Shown here piece after piece: positions 10,418 through 19,212 of a stretch of 64,000 bases of DNA; positions within the stretch are counted from its first letter, which is position 1; each line of letters starts with the position of its first letter. Source of the DNA: Deinococcus sp. YIM 134068 (GTDB lineage: Bacteria > Deinococcota > Deinococci > Deinococcales > Deinococcaceae); contig NZ_JAZHPF010000007.1 in the NCBI RefSeq assembly GCF_036543075.1, forward strand, positions 1 through 64,000, given 5' to 3'. The notes beneath the pieces were generated by a model. It made no database searches. It was not told the origin of the DNA and saw only the letters and a program-made list of their open reading frames with translations. A program made the position numbers and the translations under genes.

Positions 10418-11648
10418 GCTGCTGATGTTCCGGGTGAGGGGCGGCGTCGTGGAACCGAGGCGGCTCAGGGCCACCCTCGGCACCCTCCGCCTCGCCGAGA
10501 CGGTCATCGCCACCTTCGCGGCCAACGTCGGCAAGCGGCGGGAGGAGCTGGACGAGGACCTGCGCGCGCTGGAGGCGGGCCGCGCCGACTTCAAGGTGCT
10601 GCGCGGGCTGGCCCACCTCCTCACGGGCGGGAGCTGCACCTTCGAGGCGGGGGGCGCGGTCGCGCCGGGGGCCGTGCGCGCGAAGGTCTTCCGGCTCGCG
10701 CAGGCCTCGGTCCCCAGCCGCCACCACCGCGACCTCGTGCTGGAGCAGGCCGCCCGCGCGCTCTCGGTCACGGCCCCCCTGACCGCCGGGGACGTGTCGG
10801 CGGCGCTCTACGCCGACCTCCCCGACCAGCAGACGCTGACCGTGTTCGAGCCGCCGGAGCCGCTGGCGCTGATCCACCGCTTCGACCTCGCCCAGGCGCA
10901 GGGAATGCTCTACCGGGCCTACAGCGTCGTGGTCACGGCCCAGCGCAACGAACCCGCCCGCTACAAGCAGCTCCTGCGCTACACCAAGTTCTTCGGGCTG
11001 ATGCTGACGGTGGAGGGCGACGCCGACGCGGGCTTCACCCTGACCCTCGACGGTCCGGCCAGCCTGTTCGGGGGCACCACCCGCTACGGCCTCGCGCTCG
11101 CCAAGTTCCTCCCGGCCCTGCTCCACGTCACGCGCTGGGACCTGACGGCGGCCCTGCGCCCCCGCCGTGACCTCGCCCCGGTGGCGGTGGACGGCGGGAA
11201 CGAGTGGCTCTTCCAGCTCTCCTCGGCGGACGGCTACGTCAGCCACTACCCCGAGCCGACCGAGCATGACAGCGCGCTGGAGTCGGGGTTCGCAGCGCGA
11301 TTCGCCAGGACGGACACGCCCTGGGTCCTCGAACGCGAGGTGGACCTCGTGCCGGTGCCCGGCGGCGTGATCCTGCCGGACTTCCGGCTGGTGCATCCGG
11401 CGGGGGGCAGCGTGCTCGTGGAGATCGTGGGGTACTGGCGTCCCGAGTACCTGCGCCGGAAGTTCGAGGGGCTGCGGCGCTCGGGCCGCGCGGACGTGAT
11501 CGTGTGCGTCTCCGAGCGGCTCAATCTGGAGCGGGCGGGCGTGGACCCGTCCGACTTCGGCGACCGGCTGGTGTGGTTCAAGGGCATCCTGAACCCGAAG
11601 GACGTGCTGGGCGTAGCCGAGCGGCTGCGGTCGGAAGGAGCGATCTGA
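10404..11648 (+). CDS. Bax1-like XPB-associated nuclease (DUF790)
   Basis: 414 residues, similar in length to archaeal Bax1. The N-terminal region (LPTELLMFRVRGG, then PRRL) is the usual opening of DUF790 proteins, and the C-terminal half has a restriction-endonuclease-like core with PDFRLVHPAGG, VLVEIVGYWRPEYLRRK and DVIVCVSE. In archaea Bax1 binds XPB and cuts bubble-type DNA in an NER-like reaction. Here the ATG lies inside the last codons of the helicase gene, so both are probably made together and act as a helicase-nuclease complex. Activity and target lesions in this organism are inferred. Confidence 0.85.
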   Translation: MLPTELLMFRVRGGVVEPRRLRATLGTLRLAETVIATFAANVGKRREELDEDLRALEAGRADFKVLRGLAHLLTGGSCTFEAGGAVAPGAVRAKVFRLAQASVPSRHHRDLVLEQAARALSVTAPLTAGDVSAALYADLPDQQTLTVFEPPEPLALIHRFDLAQAQGMLYRAYSVVVTAQRNEPARYKQLLRYTKFFGLMLTVEGDADAGFTLTLDGPASLFGGTTRYGLALAKFLPALLHVTRWDLTAALRPRRDLAPVAVDGGNEWLFQLSSADGYVSHYPEPTEHDSALESGFAARFARTDTPWVLEREVDLVPVPGGVILPDFRLVHPAGGSVLVEIVGYWRPEYLRRKFEGLRRSGRADVIVCVSERLNLERAGVDPSDFGDRLVWFKGILNPKDVLGVAERLRSEGAI

Positions 11649-11713
11649 CTCCAGGCGCGTCCTGCGGGAATGCGGCGGCCCGCCCCCGGCGGCTGGAACT
11701 CACCCCGACCTGC

Positions 11714-13240
11714 CTACCGATTCTGCGGAAAGCCCAGGTCCACCCGGCTGCTCGCGGGGTCGGGCCAGCGCGAGGTCACGACCTTGCCGCGCGTGTAGAA
11801 CTTGATCCCCTCCGGCCCGTACATGTGGCTGTCCCCGAAGAGGCTCGCCTTCCAGCCGCCGAAGGAGTAGTACGCCACGGGCACCGGGATAGGCACGTTG
11901 ATCCCCACCATGCCGACCTCGACCTCGAACTGGAAGCGCCGGGCCGCGCCGCCGTCGCGCGTGAAGATGGCGGTGCCGTTGCCGTACTCGTTCTCGTTGA
12001 TGAGTTTCAGGCCCTCGTCGTAGCTGCTCGCTCGCACCACGCACAGCACGGGACCGAAAATCTCGTCCCGGTAGGCGTCCATCTCGGGCGTCACGTGATC
12101 GAGGAGCGAGACGCCGAGGAAGAAGCCGTCTCCGTCGAACTGTTGCTCCCGTCCGTCCACCACCACCGTCGCGCCCTGTTTCGCCGCGCCCTCGATGTAC
12201 CCCGCCACCCGGTCACGGTGTTCGCGGGTGATGAGCGGCCCCATCTCGTTGCCGGGCTGGTCGCCGGGGCCGACTTTGAGGGCGGGCAGGCGCTCCCGAA
12301 TGGCCGAGACGAGCGTGTCCCCCACGTCTCCCACCGCCACGAGGACGCTGATCGCCATGCACCGCTCGCCCGCCGAGCCGTAGGCGGCGGAGACGGCGGC
12401 GTCGGCGGCCATGCCCACGTCGGCGTCGGGGAGGACGAGCATGTGGTTCTTCGCCCCGCCGAGCGCCTGTACCCGTTTGCCGTGCGCGGTTCCCTGTTGA
12501 TAGATGTAGCGCGCAATGGGCGTGCTCCCCACGAAGCTCACGGCGGCGATGCCGGGGTGTTCGAGGATGGCGTCCACCGCTTCCTTGTCCCCGTGCAGCA
12601 CGCTGAACACACCATCTGGAAGACCAGCTTCTCTTAGCAACTCCGCCATAAACAGGCTCGCGCTGGGGTCCTTCTCGCTGGGCTTGAGGATGAAGGCGTT
12701 CCCGCAGGCGAGCGCATTCGCCATCATCCACAGCGGCACCATCGCCGGGAAGTTGAAGGGCGTGATGCCCGCCACCACACCGAGTGGCTGCTGGATGGAA
12801 TACACGTCCACGCCCGTGCTTGCCCCCTCGGAGTACCCGCCCTTGAGGAGATTCGGCACCCCGCAGGCGTACTCCACGTTCTCGATGCCGCGCGCAATTT
12901 CACCCAGCGCGTCGGCGTGAACCTTGCCGTGCTCGCGGGTCAGGATGCGGGCAAGGTCGTCCCGGCGACGGTCGAGCAGGTCGCGGAAACGGAAGAGGAC
13001 TTCGGCCCGCTTGCCGAGGGGTGCGGCCCGCCACGTGTTAGCAGCGGCGGTGGCGAGTTCGACGGCGTGGTCCACCTCGGCACGGCTGGCGAGCGGAACG
13101 AGGGCCTGCACCTCTCCGGTGGCGGGGTTGTAGACGGGGGCGGTGCGCCCGGAGGTGCCCTCAGCGGGAGCGCCCGAGAGCCAGTGGGTGAGGGTCTGGA
13201 CGGAGGCCTGTTGGGTGGACGGTTCGGCGGTGCTGGTCAT
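11714..13240 (-). CDS. mmsA: Methylmalonate/malonate-semialdehyde dehydrogenase (CoA-acylating)
   Basis: 508 residues from the ATG at 13240, which follows GGAGGT by 8 nt; the longer frame from 13264 is less likely. It is an aldehyde dehydrogenase with the MmsA/IolA features PFNFPAMVPLWM, GGAKNHMLVLPDA and the catalytic Cys in GSAGERCMAIS. The family converts (methyl)malonate semialdehyde, NAD and CoA to acetyl- or propionyl-CoA. It ends the minus-strand pyrimidine operon, consuming malonate semialdehyde from beta-alanine (or methylmalonate semialdehyde from beta-aminoisobutyrate). A hairpin repeat lies 42 nt upstream of the start. Confidence 0.92.
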   Translation of the reverse strand: MTSTAEPSTQQASVQTLTHWLSGAPAEGTSGRTAPVYNPATGEVQALVPLASRAEVDHAVELATAAANTWRAAPLGKRAEVLFRFRDLLDRRRDDLARILTREHGKVHADALGEIARGIENVEYACGVPNLLKGGYSEGASTGVDVYSIQQPLGVVAGITPFNFPAMVPLWMMANALACGNAFILKPSEKDPSASLFMAELLREAGLPDGVFSVLHGDKEAVDAILEHPGIAAVSFVGSTPIARYIYQQGTAHGKRVQALGGAKNHMLVLPDADVGMAADAAVSAAYGSAGERCMAISVLVAVGDVGDTLVSAIRERLPALKVGPGDQPGNEMGPLITREHRDRVAGYIEGAAKQGATVVVDGREQQFDGDGFFLGVSLLDHVTPEMDAYRDEIFGPVLCVVRASSYDEGLKLINENEYGNGTAIFTRDGGAARRFQFEVEVGMVGINVPIPVPVAYYSFGGWKASLFGDSHMYGPEGIKFYTRGKVVTSRWPDPASSRVDLGFPQNR

Positions 13241-13281
13241 GGGGAGACCTCCGGGAGTTGGCACGTTGAGCTTTTATCTTT

Positions 13282-13320
13282 TGCTCCTCCCCCTTGAGGG
13301 GGGAGGCCGGGAGGGGGTGA
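13282..13320 (+). repeat. Intercistronic GC hairpin repeat, type A
   Basis: A T-rich lead (TTTTGCTCC) is followed by a hairpin with stem CCTCCCCC and GGGGGGAGG around TTGA, then CCGGGAGGGGGTGA. The same element occurs at 17291-17330 and 23696-23735 in the same orientation. It sits 42 nt upstream of the mmsA start. On the minus strand the hairpin is followed by A residues, so it is not a standard terminator. Confidence 0.75.
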
Positions 13321-13386
13321 GCGGGCAGGGCGTTTGCGAGGCCAGTGGAGAAGGTCTTGGACCTCTCTTGTTAGGGCAAGCTGACG

Positions 13387-13432
13387 CTTGCCACCCCTCA
13401 CCCCGGCCCTCTCCCACGAGGGGAGAGGGAGA
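13387..13432 (-). repeat. Intercistronic GC hairpin repeat, type B, reversed
   Basis: A reversed copy of the type B element (compare 20064-20102): CTCACCCCGGCCCTCTCCC then ACGAGGGGAGAGGGAGAA. It faces the type A copy at 13282, making a pair of opposed hairpins between the aminotransferase stop and mmsA. Confidence 0.65.
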
Positions 13433-13439
13433 ACTGCTC

Positions 13440-14786
13440 TTAATCTGCCGCCACCACCGCCCCGATCATCTCGTCCACCAGGGCCAGCGCCTCCTCGTAC
13501 ACGTCCAGCCCGGCGTCCAGCTCCTCGCGGGTGATGACGAGGGGCGGGCAGACCCAGACCATGTTGAAGCGGCTAAAGGCGTAGACGTGCCTGGACTTGA
13601 GGTGGGCAGCGAGTCTCGCCATCTCCGGCGAGGTACCGTTGAAGGGGGCCAGCGGCTCTTTCGTCCTCTTGTCCTTCACCAACTCCAACACGCTGAAGAG
13701 GCCGATGTAGCGCACGTCTCCCACACAGGCGTACTTGCGCTTCATGGCCTCCAGGCGCTCGCCCAGGTACTTCCCCAGCTCCAGCGTGTGCTCGAAGAGA
13801 TTTTCCTCCTCGTACACCCTCAGGTTGGCGATGGCGGCGGCGAGGCTGACGGGATGGCCGCTGTAGGTCAGGCCGCCCGCAAGGAAGTTTTTCTCGAAGT
13901 AATCGGCGATCTTCTGATTCACGATGACCGCGCCCAGCGGCATATAGCCGCTCGTGAGACCCTTCGCGCAGGTCACGATGTCCGGCACGATGCCGTAGTG
14001 CTGGGTGGCGAGCCACTTGCCGGTCCGCCCGAAGCCGCTCATCACCTCGTCGTCGATGAGGAGGATGCCGTACTTGTCGAGCAGCGCCCGCAGCCGGGGG
14101 TAGTAGCTGTCGGGTGGGATCAGCAGGCCGTTGGAGCCGGTGATGCCCTCTACCATCATCGCCGCGATGGTGTGCGGCCCCTCCATCTGAATCACTTCCT
14201 CGATGTGGGTGATGCAGCCGTCCTCCCACGCCTCGGCGCTGCCGCCCATCGGCGGGCGGTACATGTAGGGGTCGAACACCCGCACAATGCCGGGGATGCC
14301 CGGTTCGACCGGCCAGCGCCGGGGGTCGCCCGAGGCCGTCATGCTGCCCATCGTCGCCCCGTGGTAGGAGCGGTAGCGGGTGATGATCTTGTCACGTCCG
14401 GTGTAGAGGCGGGCCATCTTCATCGCGTTCTCGTTGGCCTCGCTGCCGCCCAGGGTGAAGAAGCTCTTGGCGAGGCCCGTCACCTCCGCGAGCTTCCGGC
14501 CCAGCTCCGCGCGCACGTCGGTGGCGAACGACGGCCCGGCGAAGCACATCCGGTCCACCTGATCCTTGATCGCCTGCAAGACCTTCGGGTGCTGGTGCCC
14601 CACGTTGATGTTGATGAGCTGCGAGGAGAAATCGAGCCAGGTGTTCCCGTCGCCGTCGTAGAAGTGGCTGCCCTTGCCCCCGACCATGTGGATGGGACTG
14701 GCCTGCCCCTGCACGCTCCACGAGAAGAGGGTGTACTCGCGGTTGTCGGCGATAACCTGCTGGGTGTCTGGGTGAGGTTCCGGCAT
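13440..14786 (-). CDS. Class III PLP aminotransferase, probably beta-alanine (omega-amino acid):pyruvate
   Basis: 448 residues, typical for fold-type I class III aminotransferases. Visible landmarks are GGSEANENAMKMAR, YRSYHGATMGSM, LLIDDEVMSGFGRTG and the PLP lysine in TCAKGLTSGYMPLGA. The sequence resembles taurine-, beta-alanine- and other omega-amino acid:pyruvate enzymes. Its place between an N-carbamoyl-beta-alanine hydrolase and MmsA argues that it converts beta-alanine (or beta-aminoisobutyrate) to malonate (or methylmalonate) semialdehyde. The exact amino donor cannot be read from sequence alone. The start ATG at 14786 follows AGGAGG. Confidence 0.82.
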   Translation of the reverse strand: MPEPHPDTQQVIADNREYTLFSWSVQGQASPIHMVGGKGSHFYDGDGNTWLDFSSQLININVGHQHPKVLQAIKDQVDRMCFAGPSFATDVRAELGRKLAEVTGLAKSFFTLGGSEANENAMKMARLYTGRDKIITRYRSYHGATMGSMTASGDPRRWPVEPGIPGIVRVFDPYMYRPPMGGSAEAWEDGCITHIEEVIQMEGPHTIAAMMVEGITGSNGLLIPPDSYYPRLRALLDKYGILLIDDEVMSGFGRTGKWLATQHYGIVPDIVTCAKGLTSGYMPLGAVIVNQKIADYFEKNFLAGGLTYSGHPVSLAAAIANLRVYEEENLFEHTLELGKYLGERLEAMKRKYACVGDVRYIGLFSVLELVKDKRTKEPLAPFNGTSPEMARLAAHLKSRHVYAFSRFNMVWVCPPLVITREELDAGLDVYEEALALVDEMIGAVVAAD

Positions 14787-14888
14787 AGGGTGCCTCCTGA
14801 GTCACGCGGTCGGAAGGAAGAGGGTGAGGGTTTGATCGTAGGCCCCCGGCGGCGGTCTGCCAAGTGACGCCGGGCGACGCCGGACGCT

Positions 14889-16163
14889 TCAGCCCCGCCC
14901 CTGAATCCACGCCATCGCCCGGTCCGTCAGACGATCCAGGGCGACGACGCTCAGCTCGATGTGCTCTTCCCGCGTGTCCTCGATCTTGTTGTGCGAGATG
15001 CCCCGGAGGCTTTGGACGAACAGCATCACCGTGGGCACCCCGGCGCGGGCGACCTCCGCCGCGTCGTGGAGGGGACCGCTGGGTAGGCGGTGGCTCGTCG
15101 GCACGGTTTCCAGAATGGCCGCCTCCGCCGCGTCGATCAGTTCGGGGTGGAAGGGAATAGGTTCGATGTTCCATAGCTTGCCGACCTCGACCGTGCAGCC
15201 GCCCTCCTGAGCGAAACGCTCCGCCGCTTCCCGCGCGTCCTGCCACATCGCCGCCAGCTTCCCCGCGTCGAGGTGCCGTTGATCGAGCGTGATCTCGCAC
15301 CGCTCCACCACACTTGTGACGATGCCCGGCCACGTCTTGACGCTTCCGACCGTACAGACGCCGCCGTGCCGCTCGGCGATGGCATAGATTTCCTGCCCCA
15401 AGCGCGCGGCAGCGAGGAAAGCATCTCGCCTGACGTTCATGGGCGTGCTGCCCGCGTGCGCCGCCTGCCCGTGGAAGGTCAGGGTGTGGCGCTCGACGCC
15501 GACCGTCCCGAGCACCGCGCCGAGCGGCAGGCCCAGCCTCTCCAGCATTGGCCCCTGCTCAATGTGCAGTTCGAGGTAGGCGGCGGCGTTCTTCAGCTCG
15601 TCGCGTGCCTGCGGAGCGTCCTCCAACTTCACGCCAACCCGCGCGAGGGCGTCACCCAGGTTCACCCCGTCCCGGTCGGTCAACTTCGTCATCTCGGCCA
15701 CGTCGAAATGCCCGCTCGCCGCGCTCGACCCGTAGAGGGAGCGACCAAAACGCGCCCCCTCCTCGTCGGCCCAGTCCACGAGGCAGAGGGTGACGGGCGG
15801 GCGGCCTCCGTACTGGGCGTTCGCGCGCCGCATGACCTCCAGCCCGGCCAGCACGTTCAGCGAGCCGTCCAGCCAGCCACCGTTCGGCACGCTGTCGAGG
15901 TGCCCGCCGATCAGGAGTTCACGCTCCGACTCGCCCCTGAGCGTCGCCCACAGATTCCCGGCGGGGTCCTGATGAACTTCGACGGGCAGCTCGGCGAGAC
16001 GTTCTTTCAGGAAGGCGCGGGCCTTGAGCCAGGTGTCGGTGAAGGCGACCCGCTGCGCCCCATCCTCGTCCCCGGTGAGTTGCCGCAGTTCCTTCAATTC
16101 CGCGACAGTTCGGGCGGGATCAAGTCCGGTCCGGGTGGACTCGGCGACCTCTCCCCCACTCAC
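14889..16163 (-). CDS. M20-family N-carbamoyl-beta-alanine amidohydrolase (beta-ureidopropionase)
   Basis: 424 residues from a GTG at 16163 that overlaps the preceding stop by 4 nt; an ATG at 16196 is an alternative. Metal-site segments of the AllC/HyuC branch of M20 peptidases are present: GGHLDSVPNGGWLDG, DWADEEGARFG, ELHIEQGP, GQAAHAGSTPM, and HDAAEVAR near the end, with GISHNKIEDT. The family hydrolyses N-carbamoyl amino acids or allantoate. In this operon the product of dihydropyrimidinase, N-carbamoyl-beta-alanine, is the natural substrate, giving beta-alanine, CO2 and ammonia. Allantoate amidohydrolase is less likely because no purine-ring genes are nearby. Confidence 0.82.
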   Translation of the reverse strand: MSGGEVAESTRTGLDPARTVAELKELRQLTGDEDGAQRVAFTDTWLKARAFLKERLAELPVEVHQDPAGNLWATLRGESERELLIGGHLDSVPNGGWLDGSLNVLAGLEVMRRANAQYGGRPPVTLCLVDWADEEGARFGRSLYGSSAASGHFDVAEMTKLTDRDGVNLGDALARVGVKLEDAPQARDELKNAAAYLELHIEQGPMLERLGLPLGAVLGTVGVERHTLTFHGQAAHAGSTPMNVRRDAFLAAARLGQEIYAIAERHGGVCTVGSVKTWPGIVTSVVERCEITLDQRHLDAGKLAAMWQDAREAAERFAQEGGCTVEVGKLWNIEPIPFHPELIDAAEAAILETVPTSHRLPSGPLHDAAEVARAGVPTVMLFVQSLRGISHNKIEDTREEHIELSVVALDRLTDRAMAWIQGRG

Positions 16164-17242
16164 CGTGCCGCCTTCTTTCCGGTGGCGGCCTCCCATACGC
16201 TGTACGTCACGGCTGCCGCGTCCGGGTCGGCCTTCAGGATGCCGAGACTCTTGAGCAGCGCCACGTTATTGCGGTACACGGCGGGGTCGAGGTATCCGGC
16301 CAGTCCCCGGTTCGTCGGCCCGGAGTTGTAGAGCTTGGCGACCTCGGTCATCTGCCAGGTCTGGTGGGCCTTCGCGTCGGCGCGGGTGCCGCTGCCCTTG
16401 CAGGTGTTGCCGCACAGCGGGAGGACGATATTCACGGCCTCGGCCTGATTCTTGACGGCGTAGTTCCAGCCCCGGAGGGTCGCGCGCACGAGCTTGGCGG
16501 CGATCTGCTGGCCGCTCTGCCCGCTGCCCTTGAAGTTGGCGTTCCTCAGCGTGCGGTCGGTGGTGAACATCAGGTCTTCGAGGAGGTTGATGCCGTAGTC
16601 CGACGCGCGGAAGACGCGCAGCTTGTCGAGGCTGTAGCCCAGGCCCACGATCTGGTCCACCTCGTTGTAGGTCATCGCCGACACGAGGTCCACCTTGTCG
16701 GGGAAGACGATGCTGGGGTCGAAAGGGTACGTCACGGCCTGCACGCTGGGGTTGCCCACGGTGCTGTCGAGGCTGGTGGTCAGGCCGTACTTCTTGAGGA
16801 GGGCCACCGCCGGGTACTCGTTGCCGCTGGGCCACACGCCGACCCGCTTGCCCCGGAAATCCTGCGGTTTGGTGATGTTGCTGCTCCTCAGCGCCACGAG
16901 GGTATACCCGCTCTTCTGGAAAAGCTGCGCGATGTGCGTGACCGGAATGCCCTGCGCCCGCGCGGTCAGGAGGTCGGTGATCCAGGTCGTGCCGAAGTCG
17001 GCGGTCCCCGTCGCCACCGTCTGAATCGGCGACTGGTCCCCGGTCGGAAGGAACTGCACGTCCAGCCCCTCGGCCCGGTAGTACCCCTTCGCCTGCGCCA
17101 CGAAGAAGCCCGCAAACTGCGCCTGCGGAAACCACTTGAGCTGCACTTTGACAGGCACGAGCTTCTGAGCCTGAGCGCCGGACGCGAGGAGAGTGGCGGC
17201 GAGGACGGCGGAGACGGCGGCGGTCAGCTTGGAGTGCTTCAT
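16160..17242 (-). CDS. ABC importer substrate-binding protein (NMT1/ThiY-like), pyrimidine-type
   Basis: 360 residues with a typical N-terminal signal peptide (MKHSKLTAA then a hydrophobic stretch ending ASGAQA, residues ~1-25). The mature part has the NMT1/ThiY-like opening KVQLKWFPQAQFAGFFVAQAKGYY and QTVATGTADFG. The family binds thiamine or riboflavin precursors, pyrimidines and similar heterocycles in the periplasm or at the cell surface. Because it sits with its permeases and ATPase inside the pyrimidine catabolic operon, uracil, thymine or dihydropyrimidines are the likely ligands. Its stop overlaps the amidohydrolase start. A type A hairpin repeat lies 49 nt upstream. Confidence 0.85.
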   Translation of the reverse strand: MKHSKLTAAVSAVLAATLLASGAQAQKLVPVKVQLKWFPQAQFAGFFVAQAKGYYRAEGLDVQFLPTGDQSPIQTVATGTADFGTTWITDLLTARAQGIPVTHIAQLFQKSGYTLVALRSSNITKPQDFRGKRVGVWPSGNEYPAVALLKKYGLTTSLDSTVGNPSVQAVTYPFDPSIVFPDKVDLVSAMTYNEVDQIVGLGYSLDKLRVFRASDYGINLLEDLMFTTDRTLRNANFKGSGQSGQQIAAKLVRATLRGWNYAVKNQAEAVNIVLPLCGNTCKGSGTRADAKAHQTWQMTEVAKLYNSGPTNRGLAGYLDPAVYRNNVALLKSLGILKADPDAAAVTYSVWEAATGKKAAR

Positions 17243-17290
17243 GGTTCCCTCCGGGGAAGTGGAAAGGCGAGGACATACAACGCTTCTTTA

Positions 17291-17330
17291 TTGCTCCTCC
17301 CCCTTGAGGGGGGAGGCCGGGTGGGGGTGA
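17291..17330 (+). repeat. Intercistronic GC hairpin repeat, type A
   Basis: Nearly identical to 13282-13320 (hairpin CCTCCCCC-TTGA-GGGGGGAGG, then CCGGGTGGGGGTGA), same orientation. It lies 49 nt upstream of the binding-protein start and 39 nt after the permease stop. Confidence 0.75.
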
Positions 17331-17368
17331 ACGTGCCGGGCATCCAGGAAAACTCGACTCTCAACAGG

Positions 17369-18331
17369 TCATCCCTGACCCTCCTGCGGCACAGGCGCGA
17401 ACCTCCTCTCCAACGCGCTGATCAAGCCGAAGAACGCCAGCCCGACGACGCTCGCCAGCACGATGGCGGCCCAGACGACGGCGAGGTTGAAGCGTCCGAC
17501 CTCGATCTGAATGCGGAAGCCCAGCCCATGCCCGTCCGTGCCGAAGAACTCCGCCACGATGGCCGAGATCAGGGCGAGGGTGCTCCCCACCTTGAGGGCG
17601 TTGAAGACGAAGGGAAGCGCGGTGGGCACCCGCACGGTGCGGAAGGTTTGCGCCGGACTGGCCGCGTAGGTGTGCAGCAGATCGAGGTGGAGGGGCTGGG
17701 CCGCCTGCAATCCGCGCACCGCGTTCACGACGACCGGAAAGAGCACCGTGATCGCCACGACGACCATCTTGCTCGGCCACTCCAGCCCCACCGCCTTCAC
17801 CACGACGGGAGCGAGCGCCACGATGGGCACGGAGCTGAAGAGGGCCGCGTAGGGCAGCAGTCCGCGTTCGAGGAAGCGGAAGCGTACGACCAGCAACGCG
17901 AGCGCGAGACCGACGACGGTGCCCACCACGAAACCGAGCAGCGCCTCCAGCACGAAGGTGTAGAAGGTGTCCTGAAGGAGGACGGTGCGCGCCTCCCACA
18001 ACGCCGTGAGGACGCGGCTGGGAGTAGGGATCAAACCTGCTGGAACCCCATACGTGCGTAATAAGACCTCCACAGCAAGCACCGTGAGCAGCAGCGTGAA
18101 GGCGGCGGGGAGGACGCGGGCAGCCCGGCTCTCTCCCTGTGCCGCCGAACGAATGCCGAGAACGCCGAGGAGCAGCAGCGCCAGCACCCCGATGAGCCAG
18201 GGCTGGGGCTGGGTCGGCGGCGTTCCCAGCCGGGCCAGCGCGACGGCGAGCGCCAGCAGGCCAAAGCCGCTCAGCGCCAGCGGCAGCGCCGCGCCCAGGC
18301 CGGGACGGCGGGCCGCCCCGCGCCACGTCAC
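17369..18331 (-). CDS. ABC importer permease 2 (SsuC/ThiX-like)
   Basis: 320 residues. The GTG at 18331 overlaps the stop of the upstream permease gene by 4 nt; the much longer open frame from 18817 is only an antisense-type extension. Six or more hydrophobic segments are present, and the cytoplasmic EAA-like loop that contacts the ATPase is visible (YAASPAQTFRTVRVPTALPFVFNALKVG). It is one of two permeases of a heteromeric importer. The N-terminal ~90 residues add extra membrane segments (QPQPWLIGVLALLLLGVLG) compared with a minimal SsuC-type permease. Confidence 0.85.
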   Translation of the reverse strand: MTWRGAARRPGLGAALPLALSGFGLLALAVALARLGTPPTQPQPWLIGVLALLLLGVLGIRSAAQGESRAARVLPAAFTLLLTVLAVEVLLRTYGVPAGLIPTPSRVLTALWEARTVLLQDTFYTFVLEALLGFVVGTVVGLALALLVVRFRFLERGLLPYAALFSSVPIVALAPVVVKAVGLEWPSKMVVVAITVLFPVVVNAVRGLQAAQPLHLDLLHTYAASPAQTFRTVRVPTALPFVFNALKVGSTLALISAIVAEFFGTDGHGLGFRIQIEVGRFNLAVVWAAIVLASVVGLAFFGLISALERRFAPVPQEGQG

Positions 18332-19212
18332 CGCCCCGCTCGCCACGGCGTCACTACCCGTTCGAGGAGACCGACCAACGCGACCAGACTCACGCCCAGC
18401 CCCGCGCCGTAGGCCATGATCACCCACAGCGCGATGGTGTCCGACGCCCGCGAGTTCTCGGCGAGCATCTTGCCCAGCCCCGAAAAGGAAATCGTGCTGA
18501 TCTCCGCCACGATGCTTCCCACCAGCGCCGCCGTCACCGCCACCTTGAGCGCCGTGAAGAGGTAGGGCAGGCTGGCGGGCAGCCGAAGCTGGAAGAACAC
18601 CCGCCCCGGCGACGCGCTGTACGTCCGCATCAGGTCGAGTTGCAGCGCGTCCGGGCTGCGAAGGCCCCGGCTCATCCCGACGGCAATGGGGAAAAAGGCG
18701 ATATAGGCGGCAATGAGGGCTTTGGGCAGGAAGCCCTGTACTCCGTACTGCCCGAGCAGCACCGCCAGCATGGGTGCGATGGCGACGATGGGCACCGTCT
18801 GTGACGCGACCAGCCACGGCAGCGTCGCCCGCTCGAAGGACCGGCTCAGGACCAGAAGTGCCGCCAGGACCAAACCTAGCCCAGTTGCCAGAACCAGACC
18901 CAGCAACGTCTCCCCACCCGTGACGACGGCGTTGTACGGCGCGGAAGTAGGTGCGGTGGGCGGCACGCTGAGGGAGCGGAAGCCCTGCGCCAGTTGGCCG
19001 GGCGCAGGCAGCACGGGGTTTCTAAGTTGAGTGGCACAGGCAAGGGCCGTCGGGCACCCGAGGTCCGCCCCGCTCGCCAGCGCCCGCGCCGCCGGGCCGA
19101 CGTTCGCCCACAGCATCAGCGGCAGGTAGAGCAGCACGGCGACGACCAGCACCGCCAGCATAGGCAGGAGGGGGGACCCGGCGAGTCTTCCCCTCGCGGG
19201 CGCGGCGGTCAT
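18328..19212 (-). CDS. ABC importer permease 1 (SsuC/ThiX-like)
   Basis: 294 residues. The start ATG at 19212 overlaps the ATPase stop (ATGA). There is an N-terminal membrane segment (LLPMLAVLVVAVLLYLPLML), a periplasmic stretch of ~60 residues with two Cys (DLGCPTALACATQ), then the permease core with the EAA-like loop YSASPGRVFFQLRLPASLP. It pairs with permease 2 to form the membrane channel for the pyrimidine-type importer. The two permeases share the same loop architecture and probably arose by duplication. Confidence 0.85.
   Translation of the reverse strand: MTAAPARGRLAGSPLLPMLAVLVVAVLLYLPLMLWANVGPAARALASGADLGCPTALACATQLRNPVLPAPGQLAQGFRSLSVPPTAPTSAPYNAVVTGGETLLGLVLATGLGLVLAALLVLSRSFERATLPWLVASQTVPIVAIAPMLAVLLGQYGVQGFLPKALIAAYIAFFPIAVGMSRGLRSPDALQLDLMRTYSASPGRVFFQLRLPASLPYLFTALKVAVTAALVGSIVAEISTISFSGLGKMLAENSRASDTIALWVIMAYGAGLGVSLVALVGLLERVVTPWRAGR

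Noticed and set aside
13282..13320. Rho-independent terminator for the aminotransferase
   Set aside because: On the coding strand the hairpin is followed by A residues rather than T residues, and the same element recurs at intercistronic sites.
16364..18061. Long plus-strand frame across the ABC importer genes
   Set aside because: It is a shadow of the binding-protein and permease genes; no family motifs.
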